Position numbers and translations under genes: made by a program
Shown: piece by piece, positions 52,624 to 59,722 of the stretch
How positions within the stretch are numbered: position 1 is the first letter of the stretch
How the letters are laid out: every line of letters begins with the position of its first letter
Assembly (NCBI GenBank): GCA_017557405.1
Contig: JAFYYV010000040.1
Span: forward strand, 1-64,000
Direction: 5' to 3'
Origin: Prevotella sp.
Lineage (GTDB): Bacteria > Bacteroidota > Bacteroidia > Bacteroidales > Bacteroidaceae
Length of the DNA stretch: 64,000 bases
Notes under the pieces: model-generated
Database searches by the model: none
The model's input: only the letters and a program-made list of their open reading frames with translations
Told to the model about the DNA's origin: nothing

Positions 52624-53346
52624 ATGAATAAAAAGCTAAAAATCTACAGCACTTGGTTTGTTATCGTGCTCATTTTCCTGTTGGTGACCAGCGTAGTCCA
52701 TTATAATTCCTATGGTTGGGCGCAAGGAGGCCACGACACGTTGGAGTTTGTCGACGAAGCTCCTGAGTTTTTCACTCGCGACACGCTCGAGGGTGGGAGT
52801 GTCATGACAAAATACCTCCCCACCATTTCCTATGAGGTCTATGTCGCACCCAAAGCCGCGAAAAACCAAAGGATTCTTCTCTCATCGGCCAAGAAACCCT
52901 ACATGGACAAGGTCGAGAAGCAGACCTACAAGGTGACCATGCAGAAGGTGAAGTTGGAGACTCCAGCCTCGGAAACGAAGGTAGGTCTCAAGGCGGTGCT
53001 CCTCATCGTTTCGGCCATCGTCATCATGGTTGTGACCGTCTGGATACTTTGCATCGTGTACAAGCTGGTTCGGAGAATTCGTCGTGGAGAGATCTTTGTG
53101 GCGCAAGTGTCGAAGTATATGGAAACCACAGGCATACTCCTGACGTTACTCTACCTGTTCCAATGGGTTGTTTCCTACGCGTTCACCCAATATTGCGTCC
53201 ATCACATCCAGCTGACCGACTATTATGTCGTCTATAAGAACGATACTAATATCATGTATATCATCACGGGTCTGGCGCTGATGGTTATCTCGCAAATCAT
53301 CCTCATGGGAAAGGATCTGAAGGAAGAACAAGAACTGACCATCTAA
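52624..53346 (+). CDS. DUF2975 family membrane protein, paralogue
   Basis: A 240-residue paralogue of the preceding protein: NKKLKIYSTWFVIVL at the N-terminus, extracytoplasmic domain, then VYKLVRRIRRGEIFVAQVSKY and a C-terminus identical for the last ~19 residues to the upstream protein, even in nucleotide sequence. Start at 52624, since the frame upstream overlaps the first gene. Tandem duplication with conversion or conservation of the last part; the outer domains have diverged strongly. Probably cotranscribed with the XRE gene 12 bases downstream. Confidence 0.82.
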   Translation: MNKKLKIYSTWFVIVLIFLLVTSVVHYNSYGWAQGGHDTLEFVDEAPEFFTRDTLEGGSVMTKYLPTISYEVYVAPKAAKNQRILLSSAKKPYMDKVEKQTYKVTMQKVKLETPASETKVGLKAVLLIVSAIVIMVVTVWILCIVYKLVRRIRRGEIFVAQVSKYMETTGILLTLLYLFQWVVSYAFTQYCVHHIQLTDYYVVYKNDTNIMYIITGLALMVISQIILMGKDLKEEQELTI

Positions 53347-53358
53347 ACCGCGTGCCTT

Positions 53359-53559
53359 ATGAGTATTATCGTAAATGTAGACGTGATGATGGCCAAACGC
53401 AAGATGTCATCACAAGAGCTGGCCGAGCGAATCGGCATCACCCAAGCCAACCTCTCCATCCTGAAGACGGGCAAGGCCAAGGCCATCCGTTTCTCCACTC
53501 TCGAAGCCATCTGTAGGGAGTTGGAGTGTCAGCCAGGAGATATTTTGGAATATAAATAA
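53359..53559 (+). CDS. XRE family transcriptional regulator (small)
   Basis: A 66-residue single-domain helix-turn-helix protein of the Cro/CI type: SSQELAERIGITQANLSILKTGKAKA (recognition helix around ITQANLSIL) and STLEAICRELECQPGDILEY, typical for YozG-like partners of DUF2975 proteins. It likely controls its own operon. Its stop codon is followed at once by an octamer repeat. Confidence 0.92.
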   Translation: MSIIVNVDVMMAKRKMSSQELAERIGITQANLSILKTGKAKAIRFSTLEAICRELECQPGDILEYK

Positions 53560-53594
53560 AGGGATGAAGGATAAGGGATGAAAGATGAAGGATT
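53558..53594 (+). repeat. octamer-period repeat, left arm
   Basis: Units GGGATGAA, GGATAAGG, GATGAAAG, ATGAAGG; begins at the XRE stop codon. Complementary to the array at 53630-53660. Confidence 0.7.
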
Positions 53595-53629
53595 ATATCC
53601 ATTTGCCTTTTGCTTATAAAGACTAATAA

Positions 53630-53660
53630 TCCCTCATCCCTATTCCTTCATCCTTCATCC
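53630..53660 (+). repeat. octamer-period repeat, right arm
   Basis: CCTCATCC, CTATTCCT, TCATCCTT, CATCC; inverted relative to 53558-53594, so transcripts from either side could fold into a long stem. It encodes the last residues (LDEG) and stop of the histidine phosphatase on the minus strand. Confidence 0.7.
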
Positions 53661-54187
53661 AACATTAAAATGCGTACTTCCCCGTTCATCATTCGCTCGA
53701 CCTCGTTCATGGGTTTGTTGAAGAAGACGCTCTGGATGGCTTTGTTCATGATTCCATGTCCCACTGCCAGCACCTTCTTCCCCGCATATTCCGTGCGCAG
53801 GAGGTCGAGGAAACGGCGGGCGCGCTCCTTCATCTGTCCAATCGTCTCGATGTCGTCGGGCCACGTGCGGTCTTTCAGGTCGGGGATGAACATTCCCGTG
53901 AAGCCACCCCAGTCGCGTTCGCGTAGCAAGGGTGTTGTCTCGACGGGTTTCCCATGTGGTTCGGCGATAATGCGGCAAGTATCGATAGAGCGGCGCAGAT
54001 CGCTTGCGAAGAACACGTCAATGCATTCGCGGCGCATCCGTTCGGCAACCTCGTGAGCCTGCTCCACGCCACGCTCCGTCAGTCGTCCTTGTGTCTGACC
54101 TTGCATGATTTGGTTCACGTTGTCTTCGGTCTCTCCATGCCGCACGAGATACAACGTTGTTGTTTTGTTTTCAGCAATCGCTTCCAC
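53648..54187 (-). CDS. histidine phosphatase family protein
   Basis: A 179-residue phosphatase of the phosphoglycerate-mutase-like superfamily: TLYLVRHGETEDN with the RHG catalytic His, RLTERGVEQAHEVAERM, FASDLRRSIDTC, LLRERDWGGF and VLAVGHGIMNKAI with the second His. The start is set at GTG 54187 because a TATCTTTG promoter element lies near 54233-54240 (minus strand), inside the longer open frame (to 54373). Substrate unknown. Its last residues derive from an octamer repeat. Confidence 0.85.
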   Translation of the reverse strand: MEAIAENKTTTLYLVRHGETEDNVNQIMQGQTQGRLTERGVEQAHEVAERMRRECIDVFFASDLRRSIDTCRIIAEPHGKPVETTPLLRERDWGGFTGMFIPDLKDRTWPDDIETIGQMKERARRFLDLLRTEYAGKKVLAVGHGIMNKAIQSVFFNKPMNEVERMMNGEVRILMLDEG

Positions 54188-54402
54188 GTCTTCGATAGGT
54201 GAAATGATGAATGGTTTGGTTGAATATCCGTGCAAAGATAGTGAGTTTTTTCGTCGTAGCCAAAGATAATAAAATCGAAAATGGTAAAAATGTGCGGAAA
54301 ACCCATGCGATTTCAAAATTTTATCGTAAATTTGCGTCGAAAGTACAACCAAATTGTCTTTATTATTTATCATTTATCATATAGCGTAGCGTCAATATTA
54401 CC

Positions 54403-54990
54403 ATGCGAATAGTCCAAAGTTTCGTCGTGCGCGCCATCGTCGCCGTTGTTGTGGGTGCGCTCCTTGTCAAGTTCCGTGAGGAGACCGCCCATTGGTTGAC
54501 CATCTCCATCGGAGCATTGTTCTTCGTGTCGGGTCTCGTGTCGTGTTTCACGTCCAAGCCGCTCCCCCTCGTGGGCATCGGTAGCATGCTCCTGGGCGTC
54601 ATCCTCGCCCTCATGCCCACCACGTTCATCACGGGCCTCATGTATGCGTTGGCAGCCATGATCATCCTCGGCGCCATCAACCAGTTCATCTGCCTCTTCC
54701 GAGCGCGCCGCGTGTGTAGCATAGGGTGGTTCTATTGGCTCATGCCCGCCCTCATCCTTGCCGTCGCCGTGTTCATCGTGTTGCAACCCATGGACGCGTT
54801 CACAGCACCCCTCTTCGTCATCGGCTGGTGCATGATGGTCTATGGCCTCATAGAGCTCATCAACGGCATCAAGACCTACAAGGCCATGCGAACCATACGC
54901 GAACAGGAGGAAGCCAAAGCGTTGGAAGAGCAACAAGCGGAGCAACAAGCTGAGGAACCTCAGCTGTTAGAGATGAAAGATGAAGGATGA
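54403..54990 (+). CDS. HdeD/DUF308 family membrane protein
   Basis: A 195-residue protein with six hydrophobic helices in three pairs, fitting the HdeD-like DUF308 family, and a charged Glu/Gln-rich C-terminal tail (about 165-195, EQEEAKALEEQQAEQQAEEP). The final MKDEG and stop are encoded by an octamer repeat. Acid or general stress roles are known for E. coli HdeD; here unknown. Confidence 0.82.
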   Translation: MRIVQSFVVRAIVAVVVGALLVKFREETAHWLTISIGALFFVSGLVSCFTSKPLPLVGIGSMLLGVILALMPTTFITGLMYALAAMIILGAINQFICLFRARRVCSIGWFYWLMPALILAVAVFIVLQPMDAFTAPLFVIGWCMMVYGLIELINGIKTYKAMRTIREQEEAKALEEQQAEQQAEEPQLLEMKDEG

Positions 54991-55070
54991 GGGATGAAGG
55001 ATGAAAGAAAATAATGTTCAATAATCAGTAATCAACGTCCATGATCAATATTCAATCATCAATGTTCAAT
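54971..55070 (+). repeat. octamer-period repeat cluster
   Basis: First part: ATGAAAGA, TGAAGGAT, GAGGGATG, AAGGATGA (54971-55008). Second part: ATAATCAG, TAATCAAC, GATCAATA, TTCAATCA, TCAATGTT, CAATGC (55011-55070). It supplies the stop of the gene before it (54990) and the start of the gene after it (55041). Confidence 0.7.
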
Positions 55071-55616
55071 GCTTTTGCTGCCCTTCTCCTGATGGGAGCG
55101 AGTTGCACCACCACGGACAAGAAAGCAGCCCCTGAGAACAACGAAAACGAGCGCCCCGACCGACAGGAATACACCTTCAAATACGACTTGCACATCGACG
55201 AATCCGACGACCTCGTGGACAGCATCTCCGTCACAGGGTGGGCACGCGGCCAGCAGACCGACTTCGCGTGCGGCCATGAGTTATGGGTGAAGCAACTGCC
55301 TGAGCGAACCGACTGGATTGTGGAGAACGACATTAACTTCGACAGCATCCCCGACCTCATGGTCTTCCGCGGCTACGTAGGCTATGGAGGGCAGGGTGGA
55401 GACGTCTACGACGCCTATGTGTGGGAACCCGAGCGCCGTGAGTTCGTGTTCGTCGACGAGTTCAACATGATTCCCGATCCCAAGTTCGACGCTGACGAGA
55501 AGACCATCAGCACCTGCTATCGCGAAAGCTACGAATGCATCGTCAGCGCCACCTTCAAATGGGTCGATGGCAAACTGGAGTGCGTGGAAAGTGGGCAAGA
55601 GGAGTTTGAGGAATAG
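55041..55616 (+). CDS. lipoprotein of unknown function
   Basis: A 191-residue lipoprotein (lipobox LLMGASCTT). The first ~10 residues (MINIQSSMFN) are encoded by the octamer repeat, which here also provides the start codon and the polar end of the signal peptide. The mature part is acidic (Asp/Glu-rich), with repeated-sounding segments WIVENDINFDSIPDLMVFRG and EFVFVDEFNMIPDPKFDADE that resemble FG-GAP/VCBS-like surface proteins of Bacteroidales. No enzyme motif. Confidence 0.75.
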   Translation: MINIQSSMFNAFAALLLMGASCTTTDKKAAPENNENERPDRQEYTFKYDLHIDESDDLVDSISVTGWARGQQTDFACGHELWVKQLPERTDWIVENDINFDSIPDLMVFRGYVGYGGQGGDVYDAYVWEPERREFVFVDEFNMIPDPKFDADEKTISTCYRESYECIVSATFKWVDGKLECVESGQEEFEE

Positions 55617-55630
55617 AGCCCCCTCCAAAC

Positions 55631-55662
55631 CATTCCCGAACTCCGTTCGCCTACCCGTAGCC
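55631..55662 (-). repeat. GGCTACGGGTAGGCG hairpin element
   Basis: Minus-strand copy with variable stem CGAAC-GGA-GTTCG. It is flanked by CCCCCTCC (55619) and CCCCC-AAA-GGGGG (55666-55678), pieces also seen near 63217. Confidence 0.8.
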
Positions 55663-55807
55663 TTTCCCCCAAAGGGGGGAGGCTAATGTCCAATTATCTC
55701 CTTATTATCTCCCAATTATCTCCTTATTATCTCCTAATTTATCCAAAACTCTTGCACAATTCAAGAATATTCACTAATTTTGCACCCGCTAAACGTAAAA
55801 TCATTTC

Positions 55808-56207
55808 GGGGTTGACTGGATTTGACAGCGGGATGAAATGGTACGTAAGCACGCGGAGCCTCGTTGGCTAGCTCCTAAATCAGAGTGAACAAAAAATTAA
55901 TTGGCGAAAACAATTACGCTCTCGCTGCCTAATCGAAGTACAGTAGATTACTGGCTTAATCCTTCTACTAGGTAGGAGGACGAGACATCGCTCCGAGGAT
56001 GTTGTTCCGAATCCAGAGATCAAGCGGTGCAGGTTAAATCGGAAATAGCGCAGGGTGGCCTCGCATCCGGCGTGAAATTTCAGAGGATAAGGTTGCGATT
56101 GGTGGTCCAGGTCTTGTTGCAACACGAAAACCAAAGTCTGGAATAAGCGTGTAGAAAGCGTATGGTTTCCCTGTTTGGACGCGGGTTCGACTCCCGCCAG
56201 CTCCACC
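55808..56207 (+). ncRNA. ssrA: transfer-messenger RNA
   Basis: The 5' end GGGGTTGACTGGATTTGACA and the 3' end GGGTTCGACTCCCGCCAGCT then CCACC form the tRNA-like half: GGGGTTG pairs with CAGCTCC. The tag frame GGC GAA AAC AAT TAC GCT CTC GCT GCC TAA lies at 55903-55932 and encodes GENNYALAA, which is the degradation tag added to stalled proteins (plus the charged Ala). CCA is not encoded in full. A terminator follows. tmRNA with SmpB rescues ribosomes on broken messages. Confidence 0.97.
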
Positions 56208-56219
56208 CGAAGAAAAAGG

Positions 56220-56252
56220 TCCTGTAGTTCGCAAGAATTGCAGGATTTTTTT
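56220..56252 (+). terminator. intrinsic terminator of tmRNA
   Basis: TCCTGTAGTTC pairs with GAATTGCAGGA around GCAA, followed by seven T. Confidence 0.85.
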
Positions 56253-56303
56253 GTTGCTTCCAAATATTTTCCCTATATTTGCGGAAACTAAATGACGAAC
56301 GCG

Positions 56304-56912
56304 ATGAAAACAAACCTCCACAAACCCTTCCTGTGGCTCTTGGCAGCCCTTCTGCTCCTTCCTGCCACGGCTGGTGCACAAAACCTGAAGCGCCCTGCCG
56401 CTCCAACACCCCTCGATGTCTGCGAACGAACCATCAAAGACCTTCTTTACTATCCATTCGCATGCATCAATTCCGAACTCAACACGCTCGAGGAAGCCCA
56501 ACGGCAAGTCACCTCTACCTTCGGTACCTCTGAGATGGTGAACGGCGGTCCTGGCATTCATTATGGCGACAATTTTCAATTCACCTACCGCAAAGAACCC
56601 ATCGGAGTGGCCTATTTCGACCATTTCGACAACCGCATGTGGTACGCCTTCTATTTCGACAGCAAGGCCGCAGCCGACCGCTTCTACTCGCTCCTTGCCG
56701 CCGACATCAAGAAAGCGGGAATTCCCCTCGTGGCCGACAATATCTATGGCGGCTTGTCCAACCGCAAGCAGCCTGTCTCCATCTTCAAATGGGTGTATGT
56801 ACATACTGCCGACAAGGTGAAGGAAGCCAATAGTTCCAACATCAACCTCCCCGAAACCGTCGGCAAATACTACGTGGAACTCGGTGTCTATAAACGGCGC
56901 ATTCGCAAGTAA
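56304..56912 (+). CDS. secreted protein of unknown function
   Basis: A 202-residue exported protein, signal peptide ending TAGAQ. Start MKTNLHKPF at 56304 is favoured over 56292. The body is alpha/beta with YPFACINSELNTLEEAQRQV, then VAYFDHFDNRMWYAFYFDSK and KAAADRFYSLLAADIKKAG, ending in a basic tail. No family is recognised. A TATATTTG promoter element is at 56274-56281. Confidence 0.75.
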   Translation: MKTNLHKPFLWLLAALLLLPATAGAQNLKRPAAPTPLDVCERTIKDLLYYPFACINSELNTLEEAQRQVTSTFGTSEMVNGGPGIHYGDNFQFTYRKEPIGVAYFDHFDNRMWYAFYFDSKAAADRFYSLLAADIKKAGIPLVADNIYGGLSNRKQPVSIFKWVYVHTADKVKEANSSNINLPETVGKYYVELGVYKRRIRK

Positions 56913-56950
56913 AAACGCAGGAATATATGGAAAAATGAACGAAAAAACCT

Positions 56951-57315
56951 GACAAATTTTTGTCGACTTTTCCGTTCAATCTAGAAAAGAAAATGGAGTG
57001 AAATAACGACTTTTTCGCTCCATTTTCCTCATTTTTCACATCCGAATTTGTCACATGTGGCATCTGAGGCGTTCAGATGTGGCAAATGACCAGCTCACTT
57101 GTGGCATCTGACGCCCTCAAAGCATAGCTATGACAACCTCATTCTATACATTTGACCACCTCATTGCATAGCTTTGACAAGGCTATAAAATGTAAAGAAA
57201 ACGGAAGTCATTGGCTATCAACACTTTGCACAAATGCTCAAAACTCGCGTATTTGCCCACGAGGAACTTTTTTTTCAAAACGTTGGCCTTCTCGTGGCAC
57301 CAAAATTTATAATTT
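56951..57315 (+). repeat. composite intergenic element, copy 2 (contains 22-base array D)
   Basis: Same order of parts as 29397-29770: GACAAATTTTTGTCGAC, CAATCTAGAAAAGAAAA, hairpin TGGAGTGA/TCGCTCCA (56993-57022), seven-unit array (57047-57200), CGCGTATTT, CCACGAG...CTCGTGG hairpin and AAAATT. It lies in the gene-free region 56913-58251. Confidence 0.75.
57047..57200 (+). repeat. 22-base-period degenerate array (copy D)
   Basis: Seven units of exactly 22 bases, starts 57047, 57069, 57091, 57113, 57135, 57157 and 57179; the last unit (GTAAAGAAA end) matches the last unit of copy B. Confidence 0.8.
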
Positions 57316-57699
57316 TCTTTACAGTAGAAGCTTTTGAGCTTTGGAGGTGATATTTACCAACATCTCCGTCTCATTATGGACACAATATAATCTCACAATT
57401 GTTCCAATTAATAGTGATAAATGGCATTTATTACCCCCATTTTCTGCAACTAGACTGCCGTTTGAGCACAAAGTACCTCCAAAAGTGAGCAGGATGTTGA
57501 TTTTTTGAATCGCATAAATGTGTGCAAAGTGTAGAGAAAAACATCGAAACAAGCGTTTTTTGCATGTTTTTTGAGGCCTTTTAGAGGAAAAAACAGCATG
57601 TTTTTGTCCTTTTTACAGGTTTTGAATCGTAGATTCCGAAGCCTTGTGAGTTTATATCTTATTGATAGTCAGCCTTTTAGGTAATTATTAACGACTATA

Positions 57700-57859
57700 A
57701 ATTCCAATATTCCAATTATTCCAATTAAATTCCGGAGGTATCCATTTTTTATTAATATATATATAACTACTTATATATCAATTAGTTATATAGTATATAG
57801 AAGGGGAATTTTGTCTTTCAACACCTTAATTGGAAACTGGAATAACTGGAATTGGAATG
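57700..57859. repeat. AT-rich island with internally repeated inverted arms
   Basis: Left arm 57700-57732 (ATTCCAAT repeated three times, ending AATTAA) and right arm 57826-57859 (TTAATTGGAA, GGAATAACTGGAATTGG) are inverted copies around about 90 bases of very AT-rich DNA. Same plan as at 39899-40231 though the arm sequence differs. The rest of 57320-58050 has no recognisable gene. Confidence 0.55.
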
Positions 57860-58056
57860 ACTCGGTTGTAATTACTCACTTGCTGTTCCGTATCGAACTC
57901 CCTTTAGTTTGGCTCTGCTTTCACTTAATCTTTCTCTACGAGGCCTTTCAATGCCCTGTAAAGTTCGCCCATTACTCAGGGGTATAGGAGTCAGGCTGGA
58001 TTGAATGCTTTTACTCTGTCGCCAACTCAATGGAATGAGCGTGTCAAATTTTTCTT

Positions 58057-58089
58057 AAACGTCGAAACACGTGGGGGTAAACGTCGAAA
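58057..58089 (+). promoter_or_regulatory. paired direct repeats AAACGTCGAAA, LytTR-like site
   Basis: AAACGTCGAAA at 58057-58067 and again at 58079-58089, exactly 22 bases apart, 5 bases ahead of the promoter TTTG. Two identical direct sites on one DNA face are the rule for LytTR regulators; the LytTR gene at 59719 is 1.6 kb away. Confidence 0.65.
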
Positions 58090-58093
58090 GTGA

Positions 58094-58125
58094 TTTGGAA
58101 GCTGTCGCGATACTTCATACCTTTG
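58094..58125 (+). promoter_or_regulatory. promoter of the 58252 gene
   Basis: TTTG at 58094-58097 and TACCTTTG at 58118-58125, 20 bases apart. The leader is about 120 bases. Confidence 0.65.
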
Positions 58126-58251
58126 CAATGTCAACCGATGGAACAGCGAGGGCAGAGTTGAATTCGTTCAAGCTATGCCGAGACGCGACAGAGGAAGACG
58201 AAGTCAAAAGACAGAAAACAGAATTATTAACAATTTAAAAAATAAAAAGGT

Positions 58252-58617
58252 ATGAAAAAGATTATGATCGCCCTCGTGGCAATGTTTGTAATGACAATGA
58301 GTGCTAATGCACAGAGTGTAAACAACGAAAGCAAACTGTCGTTCGACCGCTTGAGCAGCTATTTGGAACTGCGGATAGACCAGGTGGAGCCAGTGAAGAC
58401 GGCAATGGCTCAGTTCACGGCTTCGATGGAGGCTTGCTTCCAGCTGAAGGACGGCACAAAGGCTGGTGAGGCTTGGGAGAAGGTTCAGAACCAGCACAAG
58501 AAGACGATGAAGAAGCTCCTGAGTGAGAAGCAGTATGAGAAGTATGTACAGACGCTCGAGTTGACGGCCAAGAACACTGCCGAACGGTTGATGGACGAGG
58601 CTACGGCTGCCCAATAA
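58252..58617 (+). CDS. small secreted helical protein
   Basis: A 121-residue exported protein, signal peptide ending SANAQ and almost identical to that of the 50268 gene. The mature part (~100 residues) is helical: FDRLSSYLELRIDQVEPVKT, AMAQFTASMEACFQLKDG and KKTMKKLLSEKQYEKYVQTL, recalling Spy/CpxP-like periplasmic proteins by pattern only. A strong terminator follows, then the LytS/LytTR pair. Likely target of that pair through the repeats at 58057. Confidence 0.82.
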   Translation: MKKIMIALVAMFVMTMSANAQSVNNESKLSFDRLSSYLELRIDQVEPVKTAMAQFTASMEACFQLKDGTKAGEAWEKVQNQHKKTMKKLLSEKQYEKYVQTLELTAKNTAERLMDEATAAQ

Positions 58618-58650
58618 CCTATTCAAGATCCACATACTACGAAATTTCAT

Positions 58651-58684
58651 CTCTCCTGCATAGAGATTATGCGGGAGAGTTTTT
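58651..58684 (+). terminator. intrinsic terminator
   Basis: CTCTCCTGCATA pairs with TATGCGGGAGAG (one G-U), followed by TTTTT. Confidence 0.85.
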
Positions 58685-58717
58685 GTCGTTTCAGATTTTT
58701 ATTTTATCTTTGTAACC

Positions 58718-59722
58718 ATGAAGAAGATACAAGGAAAAGACATCAGGTTGTTGGCAGCACAGTTGTTGCTGCTGTCGCTCATTACGCTCTCGCCGGGACT
58801 CATCAGCTATATCAACAGTAAAGACGGCGAGTTGGCCATTCGAACCATCTGGCTGTCGCTCAACTGGCTGGGGCCTATGGTGGTAGTCTATCTTCTGAAT
58901 TTCTATTTCTCCATTCCCCAGTTGTGGTATCGTCGCCGTTTCTGGCAGTTTTGCGTGGTGAATGTTGTATTGATTTTTTTGTGCAACCTGCACCTTATTA
59001 GCAACGACGTCAGCAACCTGCCCAAAGATTTTCAAGCGGGCTTTTCTTCGTTTATGATGATTTCATTCCTGCTTTGTCTGATGGCTATCGCAATAGCCTT
59101 GGGCATCCGTTACATGATGCGCCAGCAGGAACGCAAGCAGAAAGAGGTGGAGGCGGAACTCGCTTGGCTGAAGAGCCAAATCAACCCGCATTTCCTTTTC
59201 AACACGCTCAACAACATCAGCAGTCTGGCGCAGATTGATGGCGACGAGACGCAGGAGGCCATCATGCAACTGAGCGACCTGCTGCGCTATGCGATGTATG
59301 AGACCAACAAACCGAAGGTGCACCTTGATGGTGAAGTGGAATTTATGCGCAATTATATCGAACTGATGAAACTGCGTTGCAATGAGATGACGACGATCAA
59401 TTCACAATTCATAATTCACAATTCACAATTGGAAGTGGCTCCTTTGCTTTTCATCTCACTCATCGAGAATGCTTTTAAGCATGGCATGAACAGCAACGCC
59501 CCTGCCACCATCGACATCCGTCTGGAACAGCAAGACAACACTCTCATTTTCAACTGCGACAACACGAATAATCCCAAGCCCACCAAAGACCGCAGCGGTT
59601 CAGGCATCGGACTTGAAAACACCCGCCGTCGATTGGACTTGCTCTATCCTGGTCGCTATACATGGGAACAGACGATTACCCCTGAGAATGTCTATCATGT
59701 TAAAATATCCGTTCGCCTATGA
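58718..59722 (+). CDS. LytS/YehU-type sensor histidine kinase
   Basis: A 334-residue kinase: four hydrophobic segments (about 10-30, 45-65, 80-97, 108-128), the His_kinase box with phospho-acceptor His in KSQINPHFLFNTLNNIS, and an HATPase with N-box IENAFKHGM and G-box GSGIGLENTRRRL. In the linker just before the N-box, residues ~227-239 (INSQFIIHNSQLE) come from an octamer repeat, apparently tolerated as a loop. The stop overlaps the next gene start (ATGA), so kinase and regulator are coupled. Its signal is unknown. Confidence 0.92.
   Translation: MKKIQGKDIRLLAAQLLLLSLITLSPGLISYINSKDGELAIRTIWLSLNWLGPMVVVYLLNFYFSIPQLWYRRRFWQFCVVNVVLIFLCNLHLISNDVSNLPKDFQAGFSSFMMISFLLCLMAIAIALGIRYMMRQQERKQKEVEAELAWLKSQINPHFLFNTLNNISSLAQIDGDETQEAIMQLSDLLRYAMYETNKPKVHLDGEVEFMRNYIELMKLRCNEMTTINSQFIIHNSQLEVAPLLFISLIENAFKHGMNSNAPATIDIRLEQQDNTLIFNCDNTNNPKPTKDRSGSGIGLENTRRRLDLLYPGRYTWEQTITPENVYHVKISVRL
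59397..59431 (+). repeat. octamer-period repeat inside the histidine kinase gene
   Basis: AATTCACA, ATTCATA, ATTCACA, ATTCACAA units in frame; encodes NSQFIIHNSQL between the H-box domain and the N-box. Confidence 0.8.

Noticed and set aside
55880..56804. Open frames across tmRNA
   Set aside because: They overlap the tmRNA and the antisense of the 56304 gene; the RNA is certain.
57319..57552. Small minus-strand open frame in the gene-free region
   Set aside because: No signal, family or promoter; sits in repeat-derived AT-rich DNA.
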